A DNA stretch of 64,000 nucleotides from Thermoflexibacter ruber (GTDB lineage Bacteria; Bacteroidota; Bacteroidia; Cytophagales; Thermoflexibacteraceae). Of this stretch, positions 1 to 8,600 are shown one piece after another. The translations under genes and the position numbers were made by a program. The stretch's first letter is position 1, and every line of letters starts with the position of its first letter. Location of the stretch: NCBI RefSeq assembly GCF_900113045.1, contig NZ_FONY01000008.1, forward strand, positions 62,001 to 126,000. The letters run 5' to 3'. The notes beneath the pieces were generated by a model. That model was not told the DNA's origin. It did no database searches and was given only the letters and a program-made list of their open reading frames with translations.

Positions 1-1445
1 TCTGCGTAGAGAACAAAGCCATTTTTTTCTGCGGAACTTCTCAGCCTCTCGCCATACACTTCTTTTGAAAATTGATAAGGCTGCAAAGGGTAAAAGGCAA
101 TAAAGACAGACTCGTGAGAGCAGAAAATCCAATGATTTTCACTTATTTCTTTTTTTAAATCTTTGGAAAAGAAGATATTATAATGCTTATACTGAATATT
201 TTTTGCAGAAAAATCATACAATCCAATCAAAATATTTTTGTGCTGAAGTAGCTTTTCGTAAGGGGAAGCACCTACCCATTTTTCCTCTTTGTCATAGGAG
301 GTCTTAGAACTGACTACTTCTGCTACTACATTTTTTCGCAAAGAAGCAAAGAGCGAAGCCATATCGTAGTCCGAGAAATAGGGGTGTAAGCCAAAAAAGG
401 TAGTAATTTCTCCTGTTTGGCTTTCTCGCCAACTTAGTTGCCAAGAGTGTTGTAGGATTTCTTCTGTCTTGCCTGCTTGGATACTCCCCAAACTAAAATT
501 CTTGTCCATGTAGGTATATTTGGCAACCATGGGACTTTTTTCAGTGGCATATCTGATGCGATTTCGGGAGCGTTTACGTTCTTTATTTTCATACGGCACT
601 GAGCGGTCAGTAGCGATAGAGTAGAGTATATTTGGCAGGCGAAAGCGAGAGTAAACAAGCAAAAGTAGCTGAGGGATAGGGGTTTGCAAAGGCTTATCCC
701 CCAATAAGAAGTTGGCTAAGGAAGACATCAAGGTTTTCCTCTTAGTAAAAATATCATACTCATAAATCCTGCTGTTTGCTCCGCAGTAAATCCCATCTAA
801 GTATTCTACAAAAAAATCAGCCAAGAGCCAATACAACATAATTTCTGCCCTTTTTTTCATTAGGCTGTCCTCTGCAAACTCATATAGCATGGTAAGTGGA
901 GCGATAAAAAACATAGCATACAGAGGAGAATCAAACTCGCCTTGCCCAAGTGTAACTGTAGTTTCCATCCATTGATAGAGCCACTCTTTGCTTTCTTGCC
1001 GATTTTCTGAGGAGTTTTTGCCATTGAACCAAAGCAAATTTTTTTCCTTCTCACTGAGCAAGTAAAGTGAAGCATAGTACATGCACCAATGATTTTCGGT
1101 ATCGCCTCTCAAAGGAGTATAATGTTGGAAAGCATGTTTTATTTTTAACTTATAATCCTCTGGCAACTCGGCGTATCCATGTAAGTACAAAGTCGTCATA
1201 GGGTATAACCAAAAAACATCGCCTTGCGGTTTAATAGTCAGAGAATCAATGATTTGGTAGGCAGTAAAGAGGTCGGTATGATTTTTAATTTTGGCTAAGG
1301 CACGAAAAGCATCTTTGGCAAAGGGCAGACCAGCATAATGACGACTTACTGCTTGACAACGAGCCAAGTACGAGGTGGTTAAGCTATCTTGGGAGAAAGC
1401 AGAAAAAGAAAGAAAAATAAACCATAGACTAATTTTACTTCTCAT
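1..1445 (-). CDS. Secreted toroid-lyase-like protein, C-terminus beyond window
   Basis: An uninterrupted minus-strand frame runs from an ATG at 1445 to the window edge (481 complete codons, no stop), so the gene is truncated by the window. The N-terminus (MRSKISLWFIFLSFSAFSQ) is a clear signal peptide. The first 250 or so residues are helical and rich in Trp and Tyr, with the motif DTENHWCMYYASLYL near residue 120. The later part reads as beta-rich. An N-terminal helical toroid followed by a beta-sandwich, with a TENH-type motif, suggests the heparinase/alginate-lyase fold; that is inference from layout, not a family match. The start lies one base after the stop of the TerB-like gene, so the two are probably co-transcribed. 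Certain as a gene, weak as a function. Confidence 0.6.
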   Translation of the reverse strand, partial: MRSKISLWFIFLSFSAFSQDSLTTSYLARCQAVSRHYAGLPFAKDAFRALAKIKNHTDLFTAYQIIDSLTIKPQGDVFWLYPMTTLYLHGYAELPEDYKLKIKHAFQHYTPLRGDTENHWCMYYASLYLLSEKEKNLLWFNGKNSSENRQESKEWLYQWMETTVTLGQGEFDSPLYAMFFIAPLTMLYEFAEDSLMKKRAEIMLYWLLADFFVEYLDGIYCGANSRIYEYDIFTKRKTLMSSLANFLLGDKPLQTPIPQLLLLVYSRFRLPNILYSIATDRSVPYENKERKRSRNRIRYATEKSPMVAKYTYMDKNFSLGSIQAGKTEEILQHSWQLSWRESQTGEITTFFGLHPYFSDYDMASLFASLRKNVVAEVVSSKTSYDKEEKWVGASPYEKLLQHKNILIGLYDFSAKNIQYKHYNIFFSKDLKKEISENHWIFCSHESVFIAFYPLQPYQFSKEVYGERLRSSAEKNGFVLYA

Positions 1446-1446
1446 C

Positions 1447-1920
1447 TCAATAAGCTGTATTCAGCAGAGAAGCATCTATTTCTAACTGATTAGCAAGGGA
1501 TTGTATGAGGTCATATTCTGCTTCGGAAATGCCATTTGAGGAGTCTGCAAACATAATCATGACCTCTAAGATATTTTCTTTGAGTAGGGGAACTTCGCGT
1601 AAGTATTCTCGCAGATTTTGTAAAAAAATGGCTTGCCACTGGCTCTCATGCTCATACAGATACATCAAACTCTTGTAAAACTGTTTTTCTAATGCAATGC
1701 GCTGATGGTGTTCGCTCACTCCATGACTATTTGCCATAAACTTGGCAATATGCTTGACATAAATGCCTTCTTCATGGTCTATTTCTCCATCAACGGCAAC
1801 GACCAAAAGTGCAGGGTAAAAAGTAAGTAAAGTAATAAATTGCTCATAAGAAAGTTCACACTTACTTTCCCTCGTGTACGCCTCGTGGATTGCTTGCATA
1901 GTAGTATTTTCAGTGGTCAT
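1447..1920 (-). CDS. TerB-like protein
   Basis: This is a 157-residue cytoplasmic, mostly helical protein without signal peptide. The segment VDGEIDHEEGIYVKHIAKF (residues 43-61) and a second acidic helix start near residue 125 (ADSSNGISEAEYDLI) match the TerB/DUF533 all-helical fold, whose members bear acidic helix starts that can bind metal. TerB proteins are linked to tellurite resistance and envelope stress, but the precise role here is unknown. It is the middle gene of three tightly spaced minus-strand genes: 13 bases after the Lys-rich gene and one base before the secreted protein gene. Confidence 0.65.
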   Translation of the reverse strand: MTTENTTMQAIHEAYTRESKCELSYEQFITLLTFYPALLVVAVDGEIDHEEGIYVKHIAKFMANSHGVSEHHQRIALEKQFYKSLMYLYEHESQWQAIFLQNLREYLREVPLLKENILEVMIMFADSSNGISEAEYDLIQSLANQLEIDASLLNTAY

Positions 1921-1933
1921 AATTTCATCTCAA

Positions 1934-2197
1934 TTAAACTTTGGACTTTGTAGATTTTTTGCGTATTTCTTGCATTTTCTTTGCAATAAGGTCAAGTTTC
2001 TCTAAGTTGAGTTTTCTTTTTTGATTTTTTTCTGTAATAATTTTTGTTTCGGGTACATTGTTTACCTCATCTGCATCAGTTACTTCGCGCTTTACAGTTC
2101 TTTTTCTGTTTGGCTTAGTATTATTTTTCTTCTTAGCAACGACAGCTTTTGTCTTTTTTGCTTGCTTTTGCTTTATGCTTGTGTCTTTTTCGCTCAT
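1934..2197 (-). CDS. Small Lys-rich basic protein
   Basis: An 87-residue protein with about one third Lys or Arg, no hydrophobic segment and no signal peptide. The first half is low-complexity basic sequence (KQAKKTKAVVAKKKNN). The end, LEKLDLIAKKMQEIRKKS, could form a short amphipathic helix. It heads the three-gene set with the TerB-like protein. The composition suits a nucleic-acid or ribosome contact, but no family is recognised. Its tight spacing to the next gene supports it being real; its low complexity is a reason for caution. Confidence 0.5.
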   Translation of the reverse strand: MSEKDTSIKQKQAKKTKAVVAKKKNNTKPNRKRTVKREVTDADEVNNVPETKIITEKNQKRKLNLEKLDLIAKKMQEIRKKSTKSKV

Positions 2198-2314
2198 AAT
2201 TTTACATCAAGTAGATGTATTCTAATATACGAAATTTGTTGCCAAAAATTTTTTTTAAAGCCCTAAATCTTTGCAAAATGTGTAGAAACTACTACTAATT
2301 TTGAGTAAAACTAC

Positions 2315-2860
2315 TTAATGCGAGTAAATAGCCGCTGTTACCTTTTTAAACTGAGCATTAATATTGAGTCGTATCTCATCGCCGACCATGATGCCTCCTG
2401 TTTCTGTTACAGCGTCCCACGTTAAGCCAAATTCTTTACGACTGATTTTTCCTGTAATCTCAAAGCCAGCTCTCTTATGTCCCTGCATATCCGTAATGAT
2501 ACCCCCAAAAATTACATCTAAGGAGATGCTTTTAGTGTGGTTCCGAATATTTAAGTTTCCCACCAACTTGTAATGCTTATCATCTATTTTTTGGAAAGAA
2601 GTACCTCGGAAATACAGTCTTGGATAGTTGTGAGCGAAAAAGAAATCCTCTGACTTTAAGTGTTTGTCGCGCTCTTCGTTATGGGTGTTGATGCTATTGA
2701 TTTCTGCAAAAAAGGAAATTTTTGCATTCTCAAAATCGTCATTCTCTGTTTCAACCCTTGCATCAAATTTGGTAAAGTAGCCTGTAACTGTGGAAATTAC
2801 TAAATACCTCACACTGAATTGGATAGTGGAGTGTGCCACATCAATAGTCCAGATTGCCAT
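2315..2860 (-). CDS. YceI family protein
   Basis: The 181-residue product begins WTIDVAHSTIQFSVRYLVIS, the canonical start of the YceI lipocalin-like barrel that binds polyisoprenoid or other amphiphilic lipids. Further family features are the HNYPRLYFRGTSF segment near residue 80, GNLNIRNHTKSISLDV near 105 and the RKEFGLTW box near 145. There is no signal peptide, so unlike E. coli YceI this member should be cytoplasmic. It is transcribed alone: a 117-base gap separates it from the next minus-strand gene and the upstream neighbour ends in a terminator. Confidence 0.9.
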   Translation of the reverse strand: MAIWTIDVAHSTIQFSVRYLVISTVTGYFTKFDARVETENDDFENAKISFFAEINSINTHNEERDKHLKSEDFFFAHNYPRLYFRGTSFQKIDDKHYKLVGNLNIRNHTKSISLDVIFGGIITDMQGHKRAGFEITGKISRKEFGLTWDAVTETGGIMVGDEIRLNINAQFKKVTAAIYSH

Positions 2861-2992
2861 ATATGTTTACTTTTGGGATAAATCCAAATCTTGCCAAAAA
2901 ATTTGACTTTCACAAACTATTTGAGAAAATACTTACAGTGATAGTTGATAGTGGCAAGTTCTCCTATCCAATTTGTCCTATTTTTAAAATAA

Positions 2993-3021
2993 AAAATGCT
3001 TCCCCAAAAGGGAAGCATTTT
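2993..3021 (-). terminator. Intrinsic terminator of the three-repeat lipoprotein gene
   Basis: A perfect 12-bp stem (2993-3004 with 3010-3021) closes a 5-base loop. Read on the minus strand it lies 29 bases after the stop at 3050 and is followed by a T-rich stretch. Confidence 0.8.
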
Positions 3022-3049
3022 GGTTTGCTGAATTGGAAAGAAGAATCAA

Positions 3050-4039
3050 TCAATCTCTGACTACTACTAAGTCAAGTATCTTCACTGCTTTGGCTGTGGG
3101 GAGCGGGGCAAAAGTAGGGCAAACTTGCACGTCTTTGTACCTGTCATCATAAGGCACTTGTAAGAAGGTAATGGTTACTTTCTGATTAGCAGAGAGTTTG
3201 ACCTCATTGGCTTTTACCTTATCACCCACTATCCAAGGTTGCAAGTGTTCTCCTTCTTGCGTTTTGAACTGAATACCGTCCCATACTCCTGTGGCAGCAC
3301 AACCAAAATCTACTACTTCTACAGTTTTGGTATAGATTTTTTCATCAATAGGCTCGCCTACTAAGGTAATACAATCTACTCTTACCGCTTTTTTAAGTTT
3401 TTCCGTATAAGGTCCCAGTGCCAAGCACACAAATATATCCTTATATTTGTCATCTCTGGGTACCTCGGTAAGTGCTACTTTAACTTTTTGATTGGGTAAA
3501 AGTTTCATCTTTGCGATACTCTCGTCTTTGGCAGACCAAGGCTGTACAACTTCTCCATTTTCTAACTCTAAGACCAAATCTCCCCATAAGCCAAATCCAC
3601 ACAAATTGTGTCTTACCGTTGCATTAATAGTGCAGTTTTCTTTGCCAGCGGCTACTATACATTTGATATTCACCACTTTGGATATGCGAGTTTCGTATTC
3701 GCCCATTGCTTTACAGCGAATAATATTATCGTAGCGGCTATCTCTTTGTCTTTCCTCAAAAGATACATATACTTTGCTGTCTTTTTCAGGCTTAAAAGTG
3801 GCTACTTCCTCATTTGCCGCCGACCAAGGCTGTACGATGGTGCCATCTTCTAATTCAAGCACATAACTTCCCCACAATCCTACACCACAGAGGTTGTATC
3901 GTACTGTCGCTTTGACTACTGTACCACATTGTTCAGAGAGTAATTTTTGAAAGTCATCTTCTGGAGTTAGGCTTGACTTTTCACAACTGTAAAAGAAAAT
4001 TGAATTGATGAAAAATAAGAACAAAAGTTTAGTTTTCAT
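3050..4039 (-). CDS. Lipoprotein with three internal repeats
   Basis: I start the gene at the ATG at 4039, not further upstream, because this gives a proper lipoprotein signal (MKTKLLFLFFINSIFFYSC, Cys19). The 329-residue product is three tandem modules of about 88 residues at roughly 38-128, 136-223 and 239-325. Modules 1 and 2 share NLCGxGLWG, VLELExG, VQPWSA and a final Cys; module 3 is diverged (GCAATGVWDG, LQPW). Each module carries paired cysteines that could form disulfides, as in an exported beta-rich domain. The domain is not one I recognise. It is a single-gene unit ending in the hairpin at 2993-3021 and is transcribed divergently from the YciI gene. Confidence 0.75.
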   Translation of the reverse strand: MKTKLLFLFFINSIFFYSCEKSSLTPEDDFQKLLSEQCGTVVKATVRYNLCGVGLWGSYVLELEDGTIVQPWSAANEEVATFKPEKDSKVYVSFEERQRDSRYDNIIRCKAMGEYETRISKVVNIKCIVAAGKENCTINATVRHNLCGFGLWGDLVLELENGEVVQPWSAKDESIAKMKLLPNQKVKVALTEVPRDDKYKDIFVCLALGPYTEKLKKAVRVDCITLVGEPIDEKIYTKTVEVVDFGCAATGVWDGIQFKTQEGEHLQPWIVGDKVKANEVKLSANQKVTITFLQVPYDDRYKDVQVCPTFAPLPTAKAVKILDLVVVRD

Positions 4040-4216
4040 AAAATTAAAAAAGTGTAAAAGGTTAAGATTATTTATAAAAAAATTGACAACACCACTACGT
4101 AAACTTTTTACTGATTGGTTGCAAGTATTTGAAATTTTGTTTAATTTTAACATAAGCAATATTGATTAGTTTATATTTGCATTTGTTTTGTCTAACCATT
4201 TACTTTAGTAAATTTC

Positions 4217-4507
4217 ATGCAACAGTATCTCATTCATGCTTACGACTACACCGACGCCCAAGCCTTAGAAAGGCGAATGGCTGTGCGTCCTGCCCATTTC
4301 GAGACGGTGAAAAAACTCAAAGAATCGGGAAATTTTATTCTTGGAGGTGCTATCCTCGATAGCGAGGGAAAAATGATAGGCTCTAATGCTGTTTTCCAAT
4401 TTGATAGCCGCGAAGAGTTAGACGCTTATTTGGCGGTAGAACCCTATGTAGTGGGGAAAGTATGGGAGAAAATCACTATCCACCCTTTCAAAGTTGCTAA
4501 CGTGTAG
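4217..4507 (+). CDS. YciI family protein
   Basis: A 96-residue cytoplasmic protein of the YciI (YCII-related) ferredoxin-like fold. Visible family marks are the initial YLIHAYDYTD strand, RPAHFETVKKLKESG (the conserved His followed by a helix), GGAILDSEGKMIGS, and the closing DAYLAVEPYVVGKVWEKI. The substrate is unknown; members are small dimeric proteins proposed to act as lyases or isomerases on muconolactone-like compounds. Single gene with its own terminator. A TATATTTG sequence at 4172-4179 fits the Bacteroidota -7 box, but no good -33 box lies at the right distance. Confidence 0.9.
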   Translation: MQQYLIHAYDYTDAQALERRMAVRPAHFETVKKLKESGNFILGGAILDSEGKMIGSNAVFQFDSREELDAYLAVEPYVVGKVWEKITIHPFKVANV

Positions 4508-4519
4508 CCAAACAAAAAA

Positions 4520-4546
4520 CCCAAATTCAAAGAACTTGGGCTTTTT
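4520..4546. terminator. Bidirectional intrinsic terminator
   Basis: CCCAA-A-TTC (from 4520) pairs with GAA-C-TTGGG (to 4540), with A-tract on the left and T-tract on the right. It sits between the convergent YciI gene and the small secreted protein gene, so it can end both. Confidence 0.75.
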
Positions 4547-4610
4547 CAATTTACTGATTTTCAAACTATTGGAATGAAACGACTCTTATCTATCTATTGT
4601 CAAACATTTT

Positions 4611-4985
4611 TTAGTCTAAGATGAGGTAATAAGCTGTATTGCCTTTGACCATGAGTTTTTCAGCGTTTGCTGGCAAGGTAAATTCACCTTGCTCATTTTT
4701 AGCAACATTGACCTCTTGAATAGTATTGCCATTGGCTCTTACTACGACGATTTGCTCTACCTTGTTTTGCAATACGTTTAGGGGATTGCCATACTTTTTT
4801 GCAAAGTACTCTTCCATTTCTGCAATGAACTTGGATTCGGCTTGTGAAAGGGCAGACTTTGTATCTTGGGTAGTGCAACAAGTGTTTTCTGCTTTTTTGT
4901 CTTTGGGATTTTCTTCTGCTGAGGCAGTGAATACAGTAAAAGCAAAAAGAAATAAAGAAGCGATAATTATTTTTGAAGTTTTCAT
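4611..4985 (-). CDS. Small exported protein of unknown function
   Basis: 124 residues beginning with a cleavable signal peptide (MKTSKIIIASLFLFAFTV, cleavage near ASA-EE at residue 23). The mature protein has a CC pair at residues 36-37, a charged helix (SQAESKFIAEMEEYFAKKYG) and a short beta-rich tail (EKLMVKGNTAYYLILD). It lacks membrane segments or a sorting domain, so a periplasmic location is likely. No family recognised. A second minus-strand frame overlaps it but has no sensible product. Confidence 0.7.
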   Translation of the reverse strand: MKTSKIIIASLFLFAFTVFTASAEENPKDKKAENTCCTTQDTKSALSQAESKFIAEMEEYFAKKYGNPLNVLQNKVEQIVVVRANGNTIQEVNVAKNEQGEFTLPANAEKLMVKGNTAYYLILD

Positions 4986-5179
4986 TTCTTGTCAAGTTTT
5001 AAGTTTTTATATTTTTTAATTTGATAACGCACATACATTTACCAAAGGTATGCCAAAAAATATATCTTATTGCTTAACAATATCTTACAAAATATTAAGT
5101 TGTAGCATAAGTAGAGAAAGTGTACGGAAGTAAAAATATAGGTGTACGTTTGCGAACAGGAGAATACAAAACTTTTAAT

Positions 5180-5265
5180 AGAGTTCTTGCGAAAGCACCT
5201 ATTTTCCCTTTCAGAAGGAGAGGGACAGGAGTGAGGCGATAAAAAAACATTTTCGCAAGAAGTCT
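5180..5265 (+). repeat. Terminal-inverted-repeat element, copy 1
   Basis: This 86-bp non-coding element has ends AGAGTTCTTGCGAAAG and (reverse complement of the right end) AGACTTCTTGCGAAAA, i.e. 14 of 16 matching. A second copy lies at 34855-34941 in inverted orientation, alike along nearly the whole length, including the inner pyrimidine/purine-rich hairpin and the GGCGATAAAA box. It begins 10 bases beyond the stop of the gene at 5275. It looks like a MITE- or REP-type intergenic repeat and may also end transcription. Confidence 0.8.
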
Positions 5266-5274
5266 AACGAGTTT

Positions 5275-5616
5275 CTAAATTTCTCGCTTAGGCAAGTTTT
5301 GCACTTCCTTCATAATCTTATTGACTTCGGCTTCGTTTAAAATTAAAATATCTCCATAAATTTCATTGACGGGTGTATCGGAAACAATGTTAAAATCATC
5401 TTCTCCTGTTTGCATAATAATGACTAACTCAAACATCTCTTCGGAGTCCTGATAAGAATCTTCAAGCACAGAATTAGAACTATCAGTCATTGAAAATATG
5501 TTTTTTAAATAATCTCTTGGAATGACGGATACACCATATCCATTGTCAAAGACTGCTTGCAACCTAAAACCACCAAATGGGGTCAAATCCTCAAAAGTTT
5601 TTAATCTTTTTTCCAT
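5275..5616 (-). CDS. Hypothetical acidic protein
   Basis: 113 residues, no signal peptide, acidic C-terminal half (DSYQDSEEMFELVIIMQTG). The N-terminus (TFEDLTPFGGFRLQAVFDNG YGVSVI) resembles small proteins that read as a single alpha/beta domain, but no family is recognised. It lies 46 bases downstream of the giant T9SS gene on the same strand, so it may be read from the same transcript, and it is followed directly by the terminal-inverted-repeat element. Confidence 0.6.
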   Translation of the reverse strand: MEKRLKTFEDLTPFGGFRLQAVFDNGYGVSVIPRDYLKNIFSMTDSSNSVLEDSYQDSEEMFELVIIMQTGEDDFNIVSDTPVNEIYGDILILNEAEVNKIMKEVQNLPKREI

Positions 5617-5662
5617 GATTTTTTTGATTTTAATTATATGATATAGATTTCAACTTGCTTTT

Positions 5663-8600
5663 TTATTCTTTCACTAACTTCTTAATGACTTTTCCGTTCT
5701 GATAGGTAACTTCTATAAAGTACATTCCCCAAGCCTGATTTTCCAAATTAATTTCATATCGATTGCCTTGTAAAGGTCTGATTTTTTGATTGAAAAATTG
5801 ACCTAAGGCATTGAACAGCTGAATCTTTATGGCTTTTTCTTTACCTACTTCTAAATAGAAAATTGCTTCGGAAGGATTGGGATATACCTTGATTTCTCCT
5901 TCGTAAATACTTTCTTCTGAGGAAGTTACACTACTCACTACTTCTATAGCTGAGGTACTGCGACAGCCATCTACATCAGTAACTCTGACGGTATAGTTAC
6001 CTCTTTCTATAGGTAGATAGCGTGCTTGGGAGGCATTAGGGATAAGATTGCCATTTAAAAACCATTCATAGTTGCTGATGACTCGGTTGGCAACCCCAGC
6101 AACTAAAACTCCTTGATTTTGAGTAATATTTACTGTGAAAGCAGGTAGCTTAGTGATAGTGGCTTCTGCATCGGAGAACAAACTACAGCCATCATTGGTA
6201 AAGATTTGTACTTTGTACTTTCCTGCATCAGAAACTGCAATGCTATTACTGTTGGCATTGGCTATCAAAACTCCGTCTAAGAACCACTGATAGCGGCTAA
6301 TTTCAGAGCGTACTTCTGTAGTCAAGCGTGTATTGACTGGTTCATTATTACAGAAAACGCTTGAGCCTTCTATGGTAATTTTGGGCTTGATAGTTTGCCT
6401 TGCACTGCCACAATCTACTGAAAGAAGCATCTCATAGCTTTGTAAAACCAAATCAGGTACTAAGTTATTGGTAACTCTGAGCGTATATATGCCTACATCT
6501 TGAACGGAAACAGACGGAATAGTCAGTGAGGAATTATTTGATACACTTACACTTACTCCATTTTTAAACCATTGGTAACGATTTGCTGTGCCTGTTACGG
6601 GAAGGTTAAAAGTAAATGGAGAGCCTACCTCTACTGTAATTTCTTGTGAGCGACCTATGCGGGCTTGGGGGGAATAGGTAATGTCCATTTTACTTTGACC
6701 ACTCCACCAAACCCTAAGCGGTTCTAAGCTACCAAACTCTAAGAAATTATCATAAGTAGTAAATAAATTGAGCTTTTTCAAGTTCAATAAATCGCTTGGA
6801 ATGGTCTTAAAAAAGTTGGCGTGCATGAGCAGACCTTCTAATTCCGTTAAGTTGGTAATTCCCGAAGGGACTTGTTCTAATTCATTTTCAGAAATATCTA
6901 AGTATTTTAGCTTGCCTAATCTCCCCAAAGTCGAGGGCAAGGTTTTGAATTTATTGCCTTTCAAACTCAATACTTCTAAATTTTGTAACTCGCCAATATT
7001 ATCGGGCAGTTTATCAAACTCATTGAATTGTAAAAACAAATTCCTCAAATTGGTAAGTCTGCTAAAATCTATATCAATGGAATTGAGGTCGTTATAGCCC
7101 AGCCAAAGCGTAACCAACTTGGTCAAATTTCCTATGCTCGGTGGTATGCTACCAGAGAGTTCATTTTTACTCAAATCCAAATATTCTAAATCTGTCAAGT
7201 TGCCTAAATTAGGGGGTATTTGTCCTTTAATTCTATTGCCAGATAAGTTTAAGTATCTGAGATTGGTACTAACTAATACACCTTCATTGGTCAAGGCATT
7301 GGACAACTCGCCTACGAGGTTGTTGTTCGGTAAGTTGATAGCAAAAACTCGCCCGTCCTCGTCTAACTCGACTCCTTTCCATGTATTGACAGGGTTGTTC
7401 AGATTCCAAGATTCTTCCCAATCTGTACCACCTAATTCAGTGAAAAATTTAATCAATGCGGAATAGTCCTGTGGAGAAGGAGTAACAGAGATTATCTTTT
7501 GAGTTGTCCCTGCTGAGGCGGGATTGATACCTCGCTTGGCTACTTTTGCAGAAAATTGGATATTATCAAAACTGATAGGAGCAATACCTATTTCGTTTCC
7601 TGCTTTGGCATCTTTGGAAATATTGACGGTCAAAAGCAAGAAAGAGGTTTTGTTTTTAGGCAGTTGAGGGGCAGGTTGAGTTCTTGAGAAATCAAAAGTA
7701 ATATTTCCATTAGCATTGATAGCTGTACTCGTTGCCAAAGTTACATCGCTATTATCCAAGCTCTCATCGGTAGAATATTTCAAAGTAAATGCTACATTTT
7801 TCAAATCGGTGATTTGATAAGAGCCATTAGTAGTAAACTTAATTTCTTTTAAGGACACATCTCCGCCTGCTACTTCAAAAGCGATTCTATGCAAAAGATG
7901 GTCGTTCTTATCTGGGGGAACGGTGCGCGATACCACAGGCAAACTGCTGATATTGGTAACGGCAATGACTTGGAAAGGAAGTGCGTTGGATTCACCGCCT
8001 CCTGTGGGAGGTGTAAAAGCGGCAATATTGAAAACTCCTGCCTCTGATAACAAATCTCTGGGGACTTGGGCAGATAAGCTATTCTTATTGATAAAAGTAG
8101 TACTGAGGTCTTTCCCTTGCCATCTGATAATAGTTTTTGAGGTAAAATTACTACCTATTGCTTGTAAAGTAAACGCATTATCTCCTACTTCCTTTTCATT
8201 TATGTCCAAAGAAATGAGTACAGGAAGTAAGGCAGAAGTAGTGAACTGAGCCGAGAGGGGATTGTCCTTTTTGTAGGTAATGCTCGCTCCACTGCCGTTA
8301 TAAGCATAGACCTCTACTATGTAGGTAGTAAAAGGTTCAAGATTACTTAGGTCAAAGCTATTTCCTGTTCCTGAGAATACGACAATTTGTCCATTGAAAA
8401 ATAGCGAACCTACGGTAAGTGGCTGCCCATCCGCAGGGGCTAATCGGTCAATATCAGGTTTCCTTATGACAGCGACAGAACCTGCGGGAACAGGGGTAGC
8501 TATGGTAAACATTGCCTTTGCGGAAGTAGGTGTAATATCAGAAATTACCAAGTTGGTTGGTTGATTTTGCGGGGGAACTGCCAAAGTAGTAATGCTATTG

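Noticed and set aside
4172..4179. TATATTTG as a full YciI promoter
   Set aside because: Only the -7 box fits; there is no TTG 17-23 bases upstream.
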